A stretch of 21,896 nt of DNA, taken from the NCBI GenBank assembly GCA_031259035.1, contig JAIRLZ010000139.1, forward strand, positions 1 to 21,896. The letters are read 5' to 3'. The DNA is from Treponema sp. Lineage in GTDB: Bacteria; Spirochaetota; Spirochaetia; Treponematales; Breznakiellaceae. Below are positions 21,219 through 21,896 of this stretch, piece by piece (the first letter of the stretch is position 1; the number at the start of each line of letters is the position of its first letter). A program made the translations under genes and the position numbers. The notes beneath the pieces are model-generated. The model had not been told where the DNA came from. It ran no database searches and saw nothing but the letters and a program-made list of their open reading frames with translations.

Positions 21219-21896
21219 ATGTATAAACCGTATATGCAGCCCGTAACAATGGCTGCGCCCGACATCATTGTACCTGAACCACACGTTTCCTTGTGGGCGA
21301 GATTGCTGTGCCGTCTGGTCGGACGTCTGTATCTGCGCCAATTCATTGGCGGCGCGAAAGCCGAAGCGCAAGGGGGAAGGCATTTGATTGAAAGTTTTAC
21401 CCGCGCCTTCAAAAACGAAAGCCGGTGTATCGTCGCCTTTCTGCACCCAAACGGCGCGGAGCCGCAAATACTGGAGTGGTTCACCCTGTCCCGCCTCAAG
21501 GCGCTTGCCAGAAAAGCGGGCGCCGTATGCGCGATTCCACCCCATCTTAGATTTGTGCATGGATACGAAGTCTTGCGCTGGGGCGGGTCTCTCGCCAGGT
21601 TTATCCTTCCACGGATCGGCGCCATGCCCGTGTACCACGCGAAATTCGACTCGCGCAGTATGGAATGTATCTACAAAGCTTTGATGGACGGACAGTATCC
21701 ATTAGCCATCGCTCCAGAAGGGCAGGTTTCTTACTTTTCAGACCGGACGCCCCATCTGGAACAGGGATCGGTGCGTATAGGTTTCACTGTGGCGGAACGG
21801 CTTGAAAAAAGCGGAACGTCGTGTCCGGTTGAGGTGTTGCCGGTTTCGGTGCGGTATTGCTTTAACGCCCGCGCCAAGAAAGCGATGGAAAAACTG
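21219..21896 (+). CDS. Acyltransferase of the PlsC/LPLAT superfamily (3' end outside window)
   Basis: 226 residues, open to the window edge. It probably transfers an acyl chain to a lysophospholipid or glycolipid. The pocket motif is APEGQVSYF (Glu167, Gly168), the EGT/EGQ motif of LPLATs. The first motif is FLHPNGAE with His76 and Glu81, where canonical members have H-x4-D; here an acidic residue sits one position later, so this is a variant or my alignment is off. GAMPVYHAKF near 135 fits the third motif. It starts 11 nt after the glycosyltransferase, so it belongs to the same operon. No Shine-Dalgarno of note precedes the ATG; coupling is likely. Confidence 0.75.
   Translation, partial: MYKPYMQPVTMAAPDIIVPEPHVSLWARLLCRLVGRLYLRQFIGGAKAEAQGGRHLIESFTRAFKNESRCIVAFLHPNGAEPQILEWFTLSRLKALARKAGAVCAIPPHLRFVHGYEVLRWGGSLARFILPRIGAMPVYHAKFDSRSMECIYKALMDGQYPLAIAPEGQVSYFSDRTPHLEQGSVRIGFTVAERLEKSGTSCPVEVLPVSVRYCFNARAKKAMEKL

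Overview
The window looks like a piece of a host-associated spirochaete chromosome, most likely Treponema-like. This rests on several things: mid-GC composition, many lipoproteins ending in a short -[AS]-C- lipobox, an operon ending in a TagA-like glycosyltransferase and an LPLAT-like acyltransferase, a poly-G tract, and FolE2-type folate synthesis. The taxonomic call is inference from gene content; there is no rRNA or other marker here.

Layout. Positions 1-1400 are a mobile-element scar: the last codons of an ISAzo13-like transposase, then a complete IS630-family element (187-1285, 20/23-matching inverted repeats, TA at both ends) whose transposase is split by a frameshift. The IS sits inside codon 24 of a HigB/Gp49-like toxin gene, whose promoter and N-terminus survive on the right. 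Positions 1392-1898 are non-coding and rich in inverted repeats. Positions 6306 to 1899 (minus strand) form a five-gene operon: substrate-binding protein, permease and ATPase of an SsuABC/TauABC/NrtABC-type transporter, cysteine synthase, and a small lipoprotein with two MBG-like domains. A divergent gene (6916-8652, plus) encodes a secreted HExxH metallopeptidase lipoprotein. Positions 15546 to 8895 (minus) hold three consecutive surface lipoproteins of 374, 670 and 1150 residues. The last is a mosaic of InlB-type repeats, a beta-helix, a Kelch/Asp-box-like propeller and Ig-like domains. An intrinsic terminator is wedged between the first and second.

Positions 15547-16441 are a long, strongly structured non-coding stretch with a 15-nt poly-G run, several large perfect hairpins and perhaps one small membrane-protein ORF. 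The rest (plus strand) is housekeeping: folD-folE2 (folate, overlapping by 8 nt), then a tightly packed operon of an S41 processing peptidase, rsmE, a WecG/TagA-like glycosyltransferase and a PlsC/LPLAT-like acyltransferase that runs off the end.

The most general observation is that five genes (IS transposase, toxin remnant, metallopeptidase, folD, S41 peptidase) have a -10 hexamer ending 6-7 nt before the ATG and no Shine-Dalgarno sequence, so their mRNAs are predicted to be leaderless. Genes further inside operons, and the substrate-binding protein, have ordinary purine-rich ribosome binding sites. No tRNA, rRNA or CRISPR array was seen.
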